Shown here piece after piece: positions 1 to 11,646 of a DNA stretch of 64,000 bases. The DNA is from Isoetes taiwanensis. Lineage: Eukaryota; Streptophyta; Lycopodiopsida; Isoetales; Isoetaceae. Position numbers and translations under genes: made by a program. The stretch is from assembly GCA_021234155.1 (NCBI GenBank), contig JAJEKV010000021.1, forward strand, positions 13,515,760 to 13,579,759. Reading direction: 5' to 3'. The notes below the pieces were generated by a model, which was given only the letters and a program-made list of their open reading frames with translations, was not told the DNA's origin and did not search any database. Position 1 is the stretch's first letter. Every line of letters begins with the position of its first letter.

Positions 1-490
1 GGCCGGAAGTGGTCTTTGCAAAAGTCCATGGAAGGTAAAAGTCTGTTGAACAGATTTTAAAGGTTTTTTTTTTTTTTTTTAAATAGTATAGAATGCATGT
101 ACACTTGATACATGGGTTTATTTAACTGGATAGGGGTTTATTTGACTTGCTACACCCGTTAAAGTTATGAAATATACCACCATGAAAATGTTCAATGTTT
201 TGTGGTACATCCGTTGAGCTATGAGGTATATAATACGATGATGATAACTAGTAATACCTTACCTGCTACGATAACTAATACCTTACCAACATGCAAAGAT
301 GTAGTTTATCTTAAAATTTTATTTTGTTAGATTTAAAAAGGTTAGGTTTCCACCAATAGTATATGTAGCTACGTGTTCGCTTGTTACGACGACATATATA
401 TATATATTTATTTTTTTAATTTTGTCCCCTGCTATGAGAACTAATACCCTACCAACATGCGAAGATGTAGTTTATCTCAACAAGCTAGCT
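1..490. repeat. AT-rich leader with a short direct duplication
   Basis: No gene is seen. About 49 bases at 261-309 recur with a few changes at 429-477 (both run from ctgctac/ctgctat to gtagtttatct), an offset of 168 bases. A (TA)n run lies near 391-406. The block ends where the tandem array begins with gacttaggaagctag. Confidence 0.6.
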
Positions 491-3400
491 GACTTAGGAA
501 GCTAGCTGACAAAAAATCAGAATTTAAGTCCGTACTATGCATTAATTACTTATTTTATTTAATGTCTTGCTACCAAGTAAAAAGCGGGCCTTGACTTCTA
601 ACCGCCACAACGGAGGAGTACAGGTCCAAACTCCATTCCGTCTGGCCCGCTTTGCTTCGCGTTCTCAATCGCATGTGATTGGTCACGCCCCAAGTGCAAA
701 AGACCAAAACTTCGGCACCCAAAGCGCAAAACCCCCGCTAGAACCGGCAACTCATAGGGTTTATGTTTTGGAGGCTCTATGCTTGTCGATTTGACTAGGA
801 CCTTGGCGCCGTGTCTTGGCGAGGGGGGTGTTGACGCTTGAGCACGGACCCTAAAACCACCCGAAGCAGCTTGCCCCAAAAGTCCTCTCCCGAAGGCCCC
901 GGGCGACGGACGGGCAACTTCCCCTCTCGGGAACCGTGATCCGGCTCTCGCCAATGGACTCGAGCGTCAACATTGCCCTAGGGACTAAGTTTTGTGGCGA
1001 AGCCCACCCCTTCTCGAAGAAGCGCCAAACTATCTCATGTGCAACACACTCGTAGTCAATTGGCCTAGGAGGTGTGGCTGAATCTTTGCAATGTAGGGTG
1101 TAAGTGTTTCTTTCTTTTGCAAAATTGACCGTGTAACTTGGTCCCTAGGGTAATTTTGGCATTAGGACGATGTGGCTTAAGTCGGATCGGGCTTTTGGGG
1201 CTCGCCTCACGGGGTTGGACTCTCCCCTCTAATGAGGAGGCCTTGCAAGGTCCCGGCCTTGTTTGACTTGGGCAAGTGTGCCGGCTCGGCTGCCCAACAA
1301 CAAAGCTGCCCGGACCGTTCTAGTGCAAACTATTTGATCTAAACCATATCCAAAATTTTTGAAAGTTGGCCTGTATGTTGGGGATGACTTAGGAAGCTAG
1401 CCGACAAAAAATCAGAATTTAAGTCCGTACTATGCATTAATTACTTAATTTCTTAATGTCTTGCTACCGCAAAAGCGGCCCTTGACTTCTAACTGCCACA
1501 ACGGGAGGAGTACAGGTCCAAACTCCATTCCGTCAGTTCCCTTTGCTTCGCGTTCTCAACTGCATGTGATCGGCCACGTCCCAAGTGCAAAAGACCAAAA
1601 CTCGGCACCCAAAACGCAAACCCCCGCTAGAACCCCGACAACTCATAGGGTTTACGTTTGGAGGCTCTATCCTTGTCGATTTGACTAGGACCTTGGCGCC
1701 GCGGTCTTGAGGTAGAGGGGGTGTTGAGCCGAGCACGGACCCTAAAACCCCGGAAGCGGCTTTGCCCCAAAATTCCTCTCCCGGAAGGCCCTGGCGACGG
1801 ACGGGCAACTTCCCCTCTCCGGAACCGTGATCTGTCTCTGCCAATGGACTCAGAACGTCGACATTGCCCTAGGGACCAAGTTTTGTGGCCAGAAGCCCAC
1901 CCCTTCTCGAAGAAGCGCCAAACTATCTCATGTGCAACACACTCGTAGTCAATTGGCCTAGGAGGTGGTGGCGAATACTTTGCAATGTAGGGCGAAGTGT
2001 TTCTTTTTTTGCAAAACCAACCGTGTAACTTGGTCCCTAGGGTAATTTTGGCATTCCCGGACGATGTGGCTTAAGTCGGATCGGCATTTCGAGCCTCGCA
2101 ATGTCCGAACGACAAAACACTTTGGTTTCTACTAATCGCCGCCGTAGGGACGCTTCGCGGTTTGATATGTTCTCCGGACGGATGTTGGATTTTTTCGGAC
2201 CTTCTCGGACCAGGTTCCTGGAACAAAGGATTCAACGGTCGGATACGGGAACCGAGATCCGGGAGTGTGGTCTTTAGCGTACGCCCCCGGGATGGCCGCT
2301 GAGAAAGGCCTCGGGAAGCTTTTTGGGGCTCGCCTCCTGGGGTTCGGACTCTCCCCTCTAATGAGGAGGCCTTGCACGGTCCTGGCCTTGTTTGACTTGG
2401 GCAAGTGTGCCAGCTCGGCTGCCCAACAACAGGCTGCCCGGACCGTTCTAGTGCAAACTATTTGATCTAAACCATATCCAAAATTTTTGAAAGTTGGCCT
2501 GTATATTGGGGATGACTTAGGAAGCTAGCTGACAAAAAATCAGAATTTAAGTCCGTACTATGCATTAATTACGAATTTACGAATGTCTTGCTACTGCAAA
2601 AGCGGCCCTTGACTTCTAACTGCCACAACGGGAGGAGTACAGGTCCAAACTCCATTCCGTCAGTTCCCCTTGCTTCGCGTTCTCAACTGCATGTGATCGG
2701 CCACGTCCCAAGTGCAAAAGACCAAAACTCGGCACCCAAAACGCAAACCCTGCTAGAACCTGGCAACTCATAGGGTTTACGTTTCGGAGGCTCTATCCTT
2801 GTCAGATTTGACTAGGACCTTGCGCCGTGTCTTGAGGTAGAGGGGGGGTGTTGACGCCAGAGCACGGACCCTAAAAACCACCCGGAAGCAGCTTGCCCCA
2901 AAATTCCTCTCCCGAAGGCCCTGGCGACGGACGGGCAACTTCCCCTCTCCGGAACCGTGATCTGTCTCTGCCAATGGACTCAGAACGTCGACATTGCCCT
3001 AGGGACCAAGTTTTGTGGCCAGAAGCCCACCCCTTCTCGAAGAAGCGCCAAACTATCTCATGTGCAACACACTCGTAGTCAATTGGCCTAGGAGGTGGCT
3101 GCTGAATACTGCAATGTAGGGCGTAAGTGTTTCTTTCTTTTGCAAAACCGACCGTGTAACTTGGTCCCTAGGGTAATTTTGGCATTCCGGACGATGTGGC
3201 AAAGTCGGATCGGCATTTCGGAGCCTCCGCAATGTCCGAACGACAAAACACTTTGGTTTCTACAATGTCGCCCGCAGGACGCTTCGCGGTTTGATATGTT
3301 CTCCCGGACGGATGTTGGATTTTTGGACCTTTCGGACCAGGTTCCCGGAACGAAAGATTCAAATATGGCCGGATCACACGGAACCGAGATCGGAAGTGTG

Positions 3401-4336
3401 GTCTTTAGCGCATACCCCCGTGAGCCGCCAGAAAGGCTGCCTCGGGAAGCTTTTGGGGCTCGCCTCCCGGGGTTCGGCTCGGACTCTCCCCTCTAATGAG
3501 GAGGCCTTGCAAGGTCCTGGCCTTGTTTGACTTGGGCAAGTGTGCCCATTTCTTTGCCCAACAACAAAGCTGCCGGGACTGTTCTAGTGCAAACTATTTG
3601 ATCTAAACCTTATCCAAAATTTTTGAAAGTTGGCCTGTATGTTGGCGATGACTTAGGAAGCTAGATGACAAAAAATCAGAATTTAAGTCCGTACTATGCA
3701 TTAATTACGAATTTACGAATGTCTTGCTACCGCAAAAAGCGCCCTTGACTTCTAAGCGCCACAACGGGAGGAGTACAGGTCCAAACTCCATTCCGTCGGT
3801 TCCCCTTGCTTGGCGTTCTCAATCTGCATGTGATCGGCCACGTCCCAAGTGCAAAAGACCAAAACTCGGCACCCAAAACGCAAACCCTGCTAGAACCTAT
3901 GGCAACTCATAGGGTTTACGTTTCGGAGGCTCTATCCTTGTCAGATTTGACTAGGACCTTGCGCCGTGTCTTGAGGTAGAGGGGGGTGTTGACGCCTTGA
4001 GCACGGACCCTAAAACCACCCCGGAAGCGGCTTGCCCCAAAATTCCTCTCCGAAGGCCACAGGGCGACGGACGGGCAACTTCCCTCTCCGAACCGTGATC
4101 TATCTCTCGCCAATGGACTCAGAACGTCGACATTGCCCTAGGGACCAAGTTTTGTGGCCAGAAGCCCACCCCTTCTCGAAGAAGCGCCAAACTATCTCAT
4201 GTGCAACACACTCGTAGTCAATTGGCCTAGGAGGTGGCTGCTGAATACTGCAATGTAGGGCGTAAGTGTGTCGTTTTTTTTTGCAAACCCGACCGTGTAA
4301 CTTAGTCCATAGGGTAATTTTGGCATTCCAGCGATA
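491..4336 (+). repeat. Tandem array of a ~1.13 kb GC-rich unit (four copies, first and last incomplete)
   Basis: The landmark gacttaggaagctag occurs at 491, 1386, 2514 and 3650, so the spacings are 895, 1128 and 1136 bases. The fourth copy stops near 4336. Unit 1 is shorter because it lacks the segment seen at about 2076-2330 in unit 2. All copies share a distal block ending in a conserved stretch about 40 bases before the next landmark. ORFs of 60-140 codons in these units are not conserved in frame between copies and show no known domain, so this reads as non-coding satellite-like DNA, although a multicopy element without visible ends cannot be excluded. Confidence 0.85.
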
Positions 4337-4347
4337 AGCGGCGTCAG

Positions 4348-4406
4348 TATTATTTTTTTTTTTAATTTTTTTTTTTTTTTTTTTCCCAAAAAAAAAAAAA
4401 AAAAAA
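4348..4406. repeat. Poly-T/poly-A junction
   Basis: A T-rich run of about 35 bases is followed by CCC and about 20 A. The two tracts can pair into a hairpin. It sits exactly between the end of the tandem array and a CpG-rich block, so it probably marks an insertion junction. Confidence 0.6.
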
Positions 4407-4940
4407 GTGACGTCGTTAAACGGCGTTGTTTACGTGGCGCTCAGCGACAATAGCATGGCGCGGACGATGCCGCCACGCGGCAAAAAACCGCTGCCACGCC
4501 GATATTCTAGGCGTCGTTTAACGGCGCCACGCCGACGATGGCGGGGACACTTTGGCGCGTACCTGGCATGTCGGCAAGCCCACGGCCGACCGGTCACGCC
4601 GATTTTTAGTCGTCGTTCAACGGCGCCATGTCGACGTGGGCGTAACGACGGTGGCGTACCTGGCATGTCGCCAAGCCACTTGGCCGGATGTGCCACGTCG
4701 GATCCACAAGGCGGCGTTAAACGACGTTTTGTGCACGCGGCACGACACGCGACGCTTGCCGGCTTGGCGGCTAGCATACCATGCCACGCAGCCAATCCGA
4801 CACGCCGGCCACGAAGCGTCGTTGAACGACGTTGAAACGACGTTGTCGTCGTTGAACGACGATGTCGTCGATATTCGACGACGACCCGTCGTTCTTCGAC
4901 GTCGCGACGTCGTTGGACGTCGACTATCCCTTGTAGTGAT
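4405..4940. repeat. CpG-dense block of short inverted motifs
   Basis: Variants of cgtcgttaaacggcg and cgtcgttgaacgacg are repeated throughout, becoming almost simple sequence at 4815-4925 (gtcgtcgttgaacgacgatg and similar). CpG is far denser than in the flanks. ORFs on both strands here are by-products of the stop-poor composition. It could be the sub-terminal region of a DNA transposon; no transposase or clear terminal inverted repeat is visible. Confidence 0.6.
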
Positions 4941-5584
4941 TGTAATATGAATGGTTGTATTATGAGGGATTGAATAATGGCGCTTTGCTAATCAAATTAC
5001 CAATTTATGAAATTTTCCCTAGGTTCTTTCAAATTCTATGAAGGCTCCCTAGGATTCCATAAACAATTCACGTAGATTCACTAAACTTGCTTGGAGATTC
5101 CCTAAATTCTATCAAGAATAGAACTATTGTGTAGGCAGTGTTATGTGGTGGCCCTGTGACCTTCATCTTTGTTAAGTATTAATAGGACTCGACATTATTG
5201 GCAAGTTTCTTTATATTTGTATAGATTCCCTTATGTTTTATGAGATTGCCTTAGGTTTTGTGAAATTTCTTAGTTCTGTGAGATTTCCTTAGTTTCTATG
5301 AATGAGGGATTGTAGTATGAATGGTTGTATTATGAGGGATTGTATGATGGCACTTTGGTAATTAAATTACCAATTTATGAATTTTTCCCTAGGTTCTTTA
5401 AAATTCCATGAACGCTCCCTAGGATTCCATAAACAATTCACTTAGATTCACTAAACTTGCTTGGAGATTCCCTAAATTCTATCAAGAATAGAACTATTGT
5501 GTAGGCAGTGTTATGTGGTGGCCCTATCTTTTATGTGATCTTTTTCTTTGTTAAGTATTAATAGGACTCGACATTATTGGCAAG
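4941..5584 (+). repeat. 370 bp-offset direct duplication
   Basis: Copies lie at 4941-5205 and 5311-5584. Both begin tgta[ag]tatgaatggttg and end aggactcgacattattgg. The body contains ttccctaggttcttt and agattccctaaattctatc, phrases of the same type as the AGATTC array at 12.4-15.25 kb, so the two loci appear to share a repeat family. No coding sequence is seen. Confidence 0.75.
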
Positions 5585-6222
5585 GCTTGTTATTAAGATA
5601 CACCATGTCATTCGTCCACGGGCGTATTCAGTATTTTATATTCTAATAATCTTAATCTAATACTAGTAATGGTGCCCAGCGTTGCTGGGTGTTGCTTGAG
5701 AGCCTATAAATGTTTTGGCTAGATTTATTAAATGTACAGAGTTATCTATGTGCAATTTGGAAATTGTCTTCGATAAGTGCATTGGCTTATATGTTTTTGG
5801 GGCTACCATGTCTTGGCTTCCCGCATCTATGTTGACAAATTGAAAGCCAGCATGCTTATGTGGACGTACATTGAACCTTGCATGTTAGATTATGTATTGA
5901 CATAATGGATAGTGAACCTTGCATGTTAGATTTTGTATTAAAAAAAAAAAGTTTATTCTTTAAATGTGTGTTCTATATTTTGATAGTTCTATATTTTAAT
6001 AGAAAAGTGTAATCACAACATATTGCAATAGTCTACCATAGTGCTTCTTGATGAAGTTGTGAAGAACTCATTGTAAACAAAGAGGCAACGTTTATGCCAT
6101 TCCATACACAATCTCTTTTTCAATATGGATCCAATGTGGTGCAATTATATGCATTTTAGAAGCTGAAGCATTTCCAATGGATTCCTATGGCGGATTTCCT
6201 TGTGCCACATATCAGCATAAAT
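5585..6222. other. Unassigned AT-rich interval
   Basis: I see no gene, element end or long repeat here. There is an A10 run near 5940. Short phrases such as gaaccttgcatgttagatt recur at 5873-5891 and 5913-5931. Confidence 0.5.
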
Positions 6223-6370
6223 AACTTTGCATGATTCATGCTAATCTACAATGGCACAGTATTAAGATGCGGCCTAGCACCGGAATTATTATTACTAACT
6301 TTGCATGATTCATGCTAATCTACAATGGCACAGTATTAAGATGCGGCCTAGCACGGGAATTATTATTACT
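6223..6370 (+). repeat. Perfect-length 74 bp tandem duplication
   Basis: 6223-6296 and 6297-6370 are the same 74 bases (starting aactttgcatgattcatg) with a single difference seen, a C/G near the end. Near identity implies a recent event. Confidence 0.9.
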
Positions 6371-7014
6371 ATTATTGCTCGATGGTTGGATCTTGTTGAG
6401 TATTTCACCTCTATTTTGAAGTTTCTAATTTTATATTTCAGCTAGATAACATGTCCTTGGCTCTGCTGAACCTGTTGTGCTTAGTGTGCATAGCTTGGAT
6501 GGGACCATAAAACCAAGGTACATTAGTAACCTCGATGGTACACATCTGGCACCAACTGCCTGTTCCAACCGTAGATTATATGTACATGCATCTTTCACCC
6601 ATAGATTATATGCACATGCCCTCGCCCATTCCACCCATAAAATATCGTGATTGAAGACCGGCATTTTGGTAATTTCATAAAGGCTCAAAGGCAATATGGT
6701 GATTATCAAAACATGGGAGCACGTTGGTACAGCTTTTCCTTAAGTGTAATCAAGTAAATGCGGGCAAAAGACATGGAATAGAAGCAAGAATCTGAGATAT
6801 AGCATCCACCATGCCTGGTAGAAAAGTAATATCGGCATTAGAATTTTCTCGAAAGTACTTTTGCCACATATGGCGTCTTCTAAGTGCACATTCTTCTCAA
6901 CAGAAAGAATCCAATGGCCTCTGCCATATTCATTCTAACATTGGGCAAAGCAATATATTAACAAATGGCGATATCAGAGGAAAAATTTGGAATGACGAGG
7001 GACCTTAACCTAAT
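6371..7014. other. Unassigned interval
   Basis: No gene, RNA gene or repeat is recognisable. Short ORFs (6431-6709 minus, 6811-7008 plus) carry no domain that I recognise. Confidence 0.45.
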
Positions 7015-7150
7015 CTCATAACTTTGCTGCTCTTCCTTCTTCCTTTTGCTTTTCCTGCTGCTCTCATAACTTTCTTTGCTCTTCCTTCTTCCTTTTGCTT
7101 TTCCTGCTGCTCTAGAACTTTCTTTTCCTGCTGCTCTAGAACTTTCACAA
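7015..7150 (+). repeat. CT-rich minisatellite
   Basis: A unit of about 48 bases built from ctcataactttgctgctc and cttttcctgctgctc is repeated about 2.5 times, the last copy shortened. The repetitive Phe/Leu/Ser-rich translation is a by-product. Confidence 0.75.
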
Positions 7151-10021
7151 AGGAAAAGTTAATGGTCTTCTCCATTAGAGCCTTGCCATTGCATAAGCTT
7201 GTTAAACCTGCAAAAGAAGAGGTTCAAGATTATTTGTTAATGGCTTAAAAACCATGCAAAGCAAACGGATTATCTCACTATCTGGGAGTGTGCCGCAGTA
7301 TTGCATATACATGGTGCCCTGGAGAAATATCTACAACAAACAAACAGATGAAGATCCTAAAAGGCAAGGGATTAAAAGATGCACCTCAAGTAAATTGTAG
7401 GTAGAGTTGGCAAAATTTTGTTTGCTCAATAAAAAAGAAGCCTTGCAGCAACCGTGCCATGCACCTCTTGCAGCACTCGATACCCAGCAATCATGCCATG
7501 CACCATTTCTAGATCAAATGCAATGCTTTGTCTTCAGCTTGTGAAGAAAAGTACCTTGCCAGCAAGAATGGGTGGCGAATATCTAAAGGGCTTTGATCTT
7601 CATTGACAGCACCTTAGTTCTAAAGAAGGAATGGACGGTATGGCCTTGCTTGAACTGGCAGAAATGGCATCATTTTCATCCACTTACACCGTTTACTACT
7701 GTGATGCTCCGCTGCAATGCTATAGATCTGCATAGCAACAGGCAAAACAATTCTTCTGCAAGCACTCAATATACAAACAGAATCCGCAGTGAAGAAAACT
7801 AACCTTTATTTGCGTCAAAGACCGGCTATTCCTAGGGACTGCGATTGTTAAATGCCTTTAGAATAAAGAATAAAGCCGCATCAAACACTTCCGGAAGGTA
7901 GTAACAAACAAAACAAATATATAAATGCTCAAAATCGTAGGGATCTCTTGAATCCATGAAAATATTGTGATCAAATTCTGAGTTCTCATACTATACATCG
8001 AGTCTCTATTGCATTCAAATCATCTAAAGCAGACATCATTTCGGCACCAAATCTGGTAGTATAGCAACAAATATATCCGGAACTGCAATATTAGCTGGTA
8101 ATGGCAAATCATCATGTACAGACATGCCCTGAAGAACTCGAAGTTCTAGAATCTGTTATCCCAAATTAACATCGAGATAAACAACCGAGTCACCGCGTGG
8201 TTTCCGGCAGACCTAATTTGACTTTGTATATTTATCGGCATTCTCAGTAAAAATGGCTATACAAGAGGTGCCGGAAGCTTGTTCGAAAAGCTCGTTGTTC
8301 GGTCGGTGATTCTACATAACTCAAATCAGCGAGGCCAAATCAACGGAAGCTAGAGTTTTGAAGCTCAAATTTGGGGGTGTATTCAACTCCCAAGACATCC
8401 TTACCGCACAAACACTCAAAACATCCATTATTCCACCATCGCCGCAACTCTAAGCCCTCAAAACGTCCTGCCCAGCTATGGCGGCATGTCCGGCAGTGAG
8501 AAGAGAAACCGCAAAATGGAGCACTGTCCTAATTTCCTAGCCATAACAGTCATAACTAAAGGAAAATCAAAACAGTTTGCCTTCACACCGCAGTGCTCGA
8601 AGGTGCCATAGTCACCTTCACGAACCCTAGCCAAAAAACCAAGTTATCTCTGAAACTGACGTGGCATCATCTCGTCCATTGGCTTCATCAAATCTGGGCC
8701 CTCCAAATTAGGGCTAAAAAAATGGCAAAAATCGACACCAAAAATTGACAAAAATGGCATAAATCGACACCAAATTGTGGAATGCATAATATGTGGCTAC
8801 AATTTGTGATTGTTGAAATTGTAATAACTTAGGTTTCAATATATGCAAAATATGTAGCAAATATAATATAATTCAATTGTATCATTCAATATATCATAAC
8901 TGCCTCCATAAAGGCTAGAATATCCTTTCTTATGGTATTTGTTTCCCTTACTCTATACTTTGCATAAATGCATGACATAACATTAAATTGTTGTGTACCC
9001 ACCAAACAAACAGAGTCTCTGCTACATTCCCAAGGTCTTGAACCTGTAAAGAAGGCCTAAAACACCATGGTACAGTATAGCATGACTGAACTACGATGTC
9101 AATTGCTAATATTGGCTCAAGCACGAGGGAAACCAGTGGCATGCTAACTCAAGCAGGTTCATAGGAACAGAATTATACAAATCTTATCTACATGAAAAAT
9201 GCCACGAATATATCTGTCTGAATAGAATCCCTGCTAGACTACCTAATTGAGTTCAAGCAAAACACCACACGGAAAACATGGCAATAGTTTTGAGGTGTTA
9301 ACACTTGAGGCAAAAATACTAAGTGGCCTATTTGATACATTTAGATCTTATTTATTTTAATAGGTGGGGTGTGCTTTGAATCTAAGTGCCAGCTTGCCAA
9401 CCCTTTGCTTTAAATTATTGAGTACAACGGGGATGTTGTAAACATGGCAGAATTTGGTTGCCATCCATGGCTCAATTAACATAATAAAAGCATTTCTTAA
9501 CATATATTGAACTCTATGCTTAAAATTCCTCTCAGGAGATATACCATAAAGGCATGGTTTTTAAAGAGCTTGGCCAGAACAGATATGCAGAAATATGTTA
9601 TAGCTGGATTATCGGATTCGGTGGAACAAAGCCTCTTCCTATTAGGAGATAACTGGAAGCTGAAGGAATTGGTCATTTGTTGCAATGTTAAATAATGGAG
9701 AGAAGAGCCCATAGCAACAGCCAGCTACAAAGGCAAGCCCAAGCCCAACAAGCCCAAGCCCAAAAAACACTGTAAAACCACTGCCGTAAAATTGAACCAC
9801 AAATTAGAATATGATATATGTCAACAGCATAAAAGTTGCACGTAGTTTTACCTTCACTGCTCGACTGTCCTCTAAATGAACCAATAGCACTGCTCTATTA
9901 CAATTCGGCCCTTGAAGGCCATGTTCCCAATGAACTTCTGAACCTATAATAAGCACAGGTTAAGCAAGTTTTCTTTGTAAACATACTCAGGCACAGGTCA
10001 AGCAAGTCTACTTTTGGTAGA
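7151..10021. other. Unassigned interval without a supportable gene
   Basis: ORFs are below 75 codons, unconserved in look and without motifs. Around 8340-8720 there are phrases like those in plant 5' leaders read on the minus strand, but no open exon follows. Near 9731-9770 there is a short aagccc-rich direct repeat. I see no RNA gene. Confidence 0.4.
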
Positions 10022-10113
10022 GTTCGCCCGTAGGCCCTTACGCGGGGTAAGGACCTGGCGAGCCCGGCAGGGCGAGCATGGTCCGCACCCCGCGTAAGGG
10101 CCTGCGGGCGAAC
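10022..10113. repeat. GC-rich hairpin, 27 bp arms
   Basis: Arm 10022-10048 (gttcgcccgtaggccc...) pairs with 10087-10113 (...gggcctgcgggcgaac) with one mismatch. The 38-base loop has a further ggacc/ggtcc pair. It is much more GC- and CpG-rich than the flanks. It may be a very short fold-back element; no target duplication is obvious. Confidence 0.8.
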
Positions 10114-10121
10114 ATTTCCTC

Positions 10122-10364
10122 ACGTAAAGTTCAGGGGGAAGATATTTCTTGCCACGTGGCGCCATCGTAGCCACAAAAAGTTACGTAAAGTTCAGGGGGA
10201 AGATATTTCTTGCCACGTGGCGCCATCGTAGCCACAAAAAGTTGATTACTCCGTTATCAGCCAGCGTCGGAGGAGACGAAGCCAACATCGGAGGAGAGGA
10301 AGCGATTATCTGTTGTAATCTAGGCCTGAAATATGGCGAAATACCTTCCCCCTGAACTTTACGT
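10122..10364. mobile_element. Short TIR element (MITE-like) with a duplicated left end
   Basis: The left end acgtaaagttcagggggaag (10122) is matched in inverse at the right end cttccccctgaactttacgt (ending 10364); about 25 of 26 bases agree. The left 61 bases occur twice in tandem (10122-10182, 10183-10243), both with gccacgtggcgccatcg. It carries no ORF, so it is non-autonomous. Confidence 0.7.
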
Positions 10365-11316
10365 AAAATTTATGGATACACCCATTTCCTTGATAACACA
10401 ATCTATGCATAGACATAAAACAAATGCAACACAAAAAAGGGACTACAGCATATGCATGTAGGCTATTTGTTGACCCCTATCAAGCCATATCCAGGGACAT
10501 CTATTCTAGGTACAAATGTTATAATTGGTGGTGTGTGAAAACAGCATCAAGCATTTACAAATTAAGACTTATATATGTTCCCCAACTCCCAGAGATAACC
10601 CACCAAGCATACCAATCACAGCAGCACGACCATTGTCCTGAAAATTTCTTACAAACTCTTTCGATTTGGGCTGAGAAGCCTTGGTACATGCCAGAACTCT
10701 GGATTTAGGGATTTTGACTCTGTTTTTGTAACTATTTAAGGCAAACAAACGAAGTGCTTCTGGGCTCCCCGAATTGGCTATATTTGCCCTGCAAGGTAAG
10801 TTCTATATCCAAGAGAAACAAAGATAAAAACTTACCACGGATCTCTGAAGACGGTTCTAGCCTCTGCTAAAAAATCGAGTAAATTTGCAGAGCACAACCC
10901 GCAGTTCTGCAAAACCACAAAAAACACAAACATAAATTACCTCTGTAACGGATCATTTCATGCAACACAACATAAGACGGCCCAAGAAATCGTCCGCTCT
11001 GCTGCAACATAGGATAGGTAGCCCAAAGAATCGCGCCATCCGCGCCACAAAGAAAGACCAGAGCACAAAAATTGCCCCTAAAGCAGAGCCCAACCCGCTT
11101 GGCGCAGCATCAACGTTTGCCAAGCATTATCCACCACAGCAGAATCAACCTGCAAGCCCGAAGAAATACACTCTGAAATAGGAAGAAAACCCAGGCCCAA
11201 AAAAAACCCAGGCCGGAAGACAATCTGCAACAAAGCCAGAAGAAAACCCAGGCCGATTTGGGCCGTTCCATGGCAGGAACGGCTTCATATCTGAGCCAAC
11301 AGAAACTAGCAGTATC
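10365..11316. other. Unassigned interval
   Basis: No gene is seen. At 11182-11255 the phrase gaaaacccaggcc recurs three times. ORFs here lack recognisable motifs. Confidence 0.4.
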
Positions 11317-11498
11317 CTTAACACACTGCCCCTCAAGTTTATAGTGATCCAACGGCTCAGATCAATTTTGATCAGTGTGTTACTGGAGCTATAACACACT
11401 GCTACTCCATAACACCCTAGGATGTTATGAAATGGACGGATCCAGATCGATTTTGATAATGATCGGATGGCCCAAAACTCTCGGGGCAGTGTGTTAAG
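11317..11498. mobile_element. 182 bp TIR element
   Basis: The ends cttaacacactgcccc (11317) and ggggcagtgtgttaag (ending 11498) are perfect inverted repeats of 16 bases. The inside has further related phrases (cagtgtgttac, taacacactgc). No ORF. A duplicated target site is not evident, and the element abuts the next fold-back, so the two may be one composite. Confidence 0.7.
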
Positions 11499-11501
11499 GG
11501 C

Positions 11502-11646
11502 GATAACGCCCTGGCCCTCGGGTGTTACTTCAAAAAAAATTTTCGGGCCATCAAAATGGCTCGGGCGTGCGCTACGCGCACACCCTCGCCATTTTGATGG
11601 CCCTCAAATTTTTTTTTCAGTAACACCCTCGGCCCAGGGCGTTATC
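11502..11646. mobile_element. 145 bp near-complete fold-back
   Basis: Arms begin gataacgccctggccctcgg and end with the inverse, ggcccagggcgttatc. The pairing continues inward through the ccatcaaaatgg pair to a loop that is itself palindromic (gtgcgctacgcgcac). Nearly the whole segment can form one hairpin. The 75-codon ORF across it is an artefact. Confidence 0.85.

Noticed and set aside
598-4217. Series of similar 60-140 codon ORFs in the first 4.2 kb
   Set aside because: They repeat because the DNA is tandem, but frames and ends shift between copies and no domain is seen.
4407-4950. Overlapping ORFs of 121-142 codons on both strands
   Set aside because: They arise from the CpG-rich, stop-poor composition and are full of Arg/His/Ala repeats.
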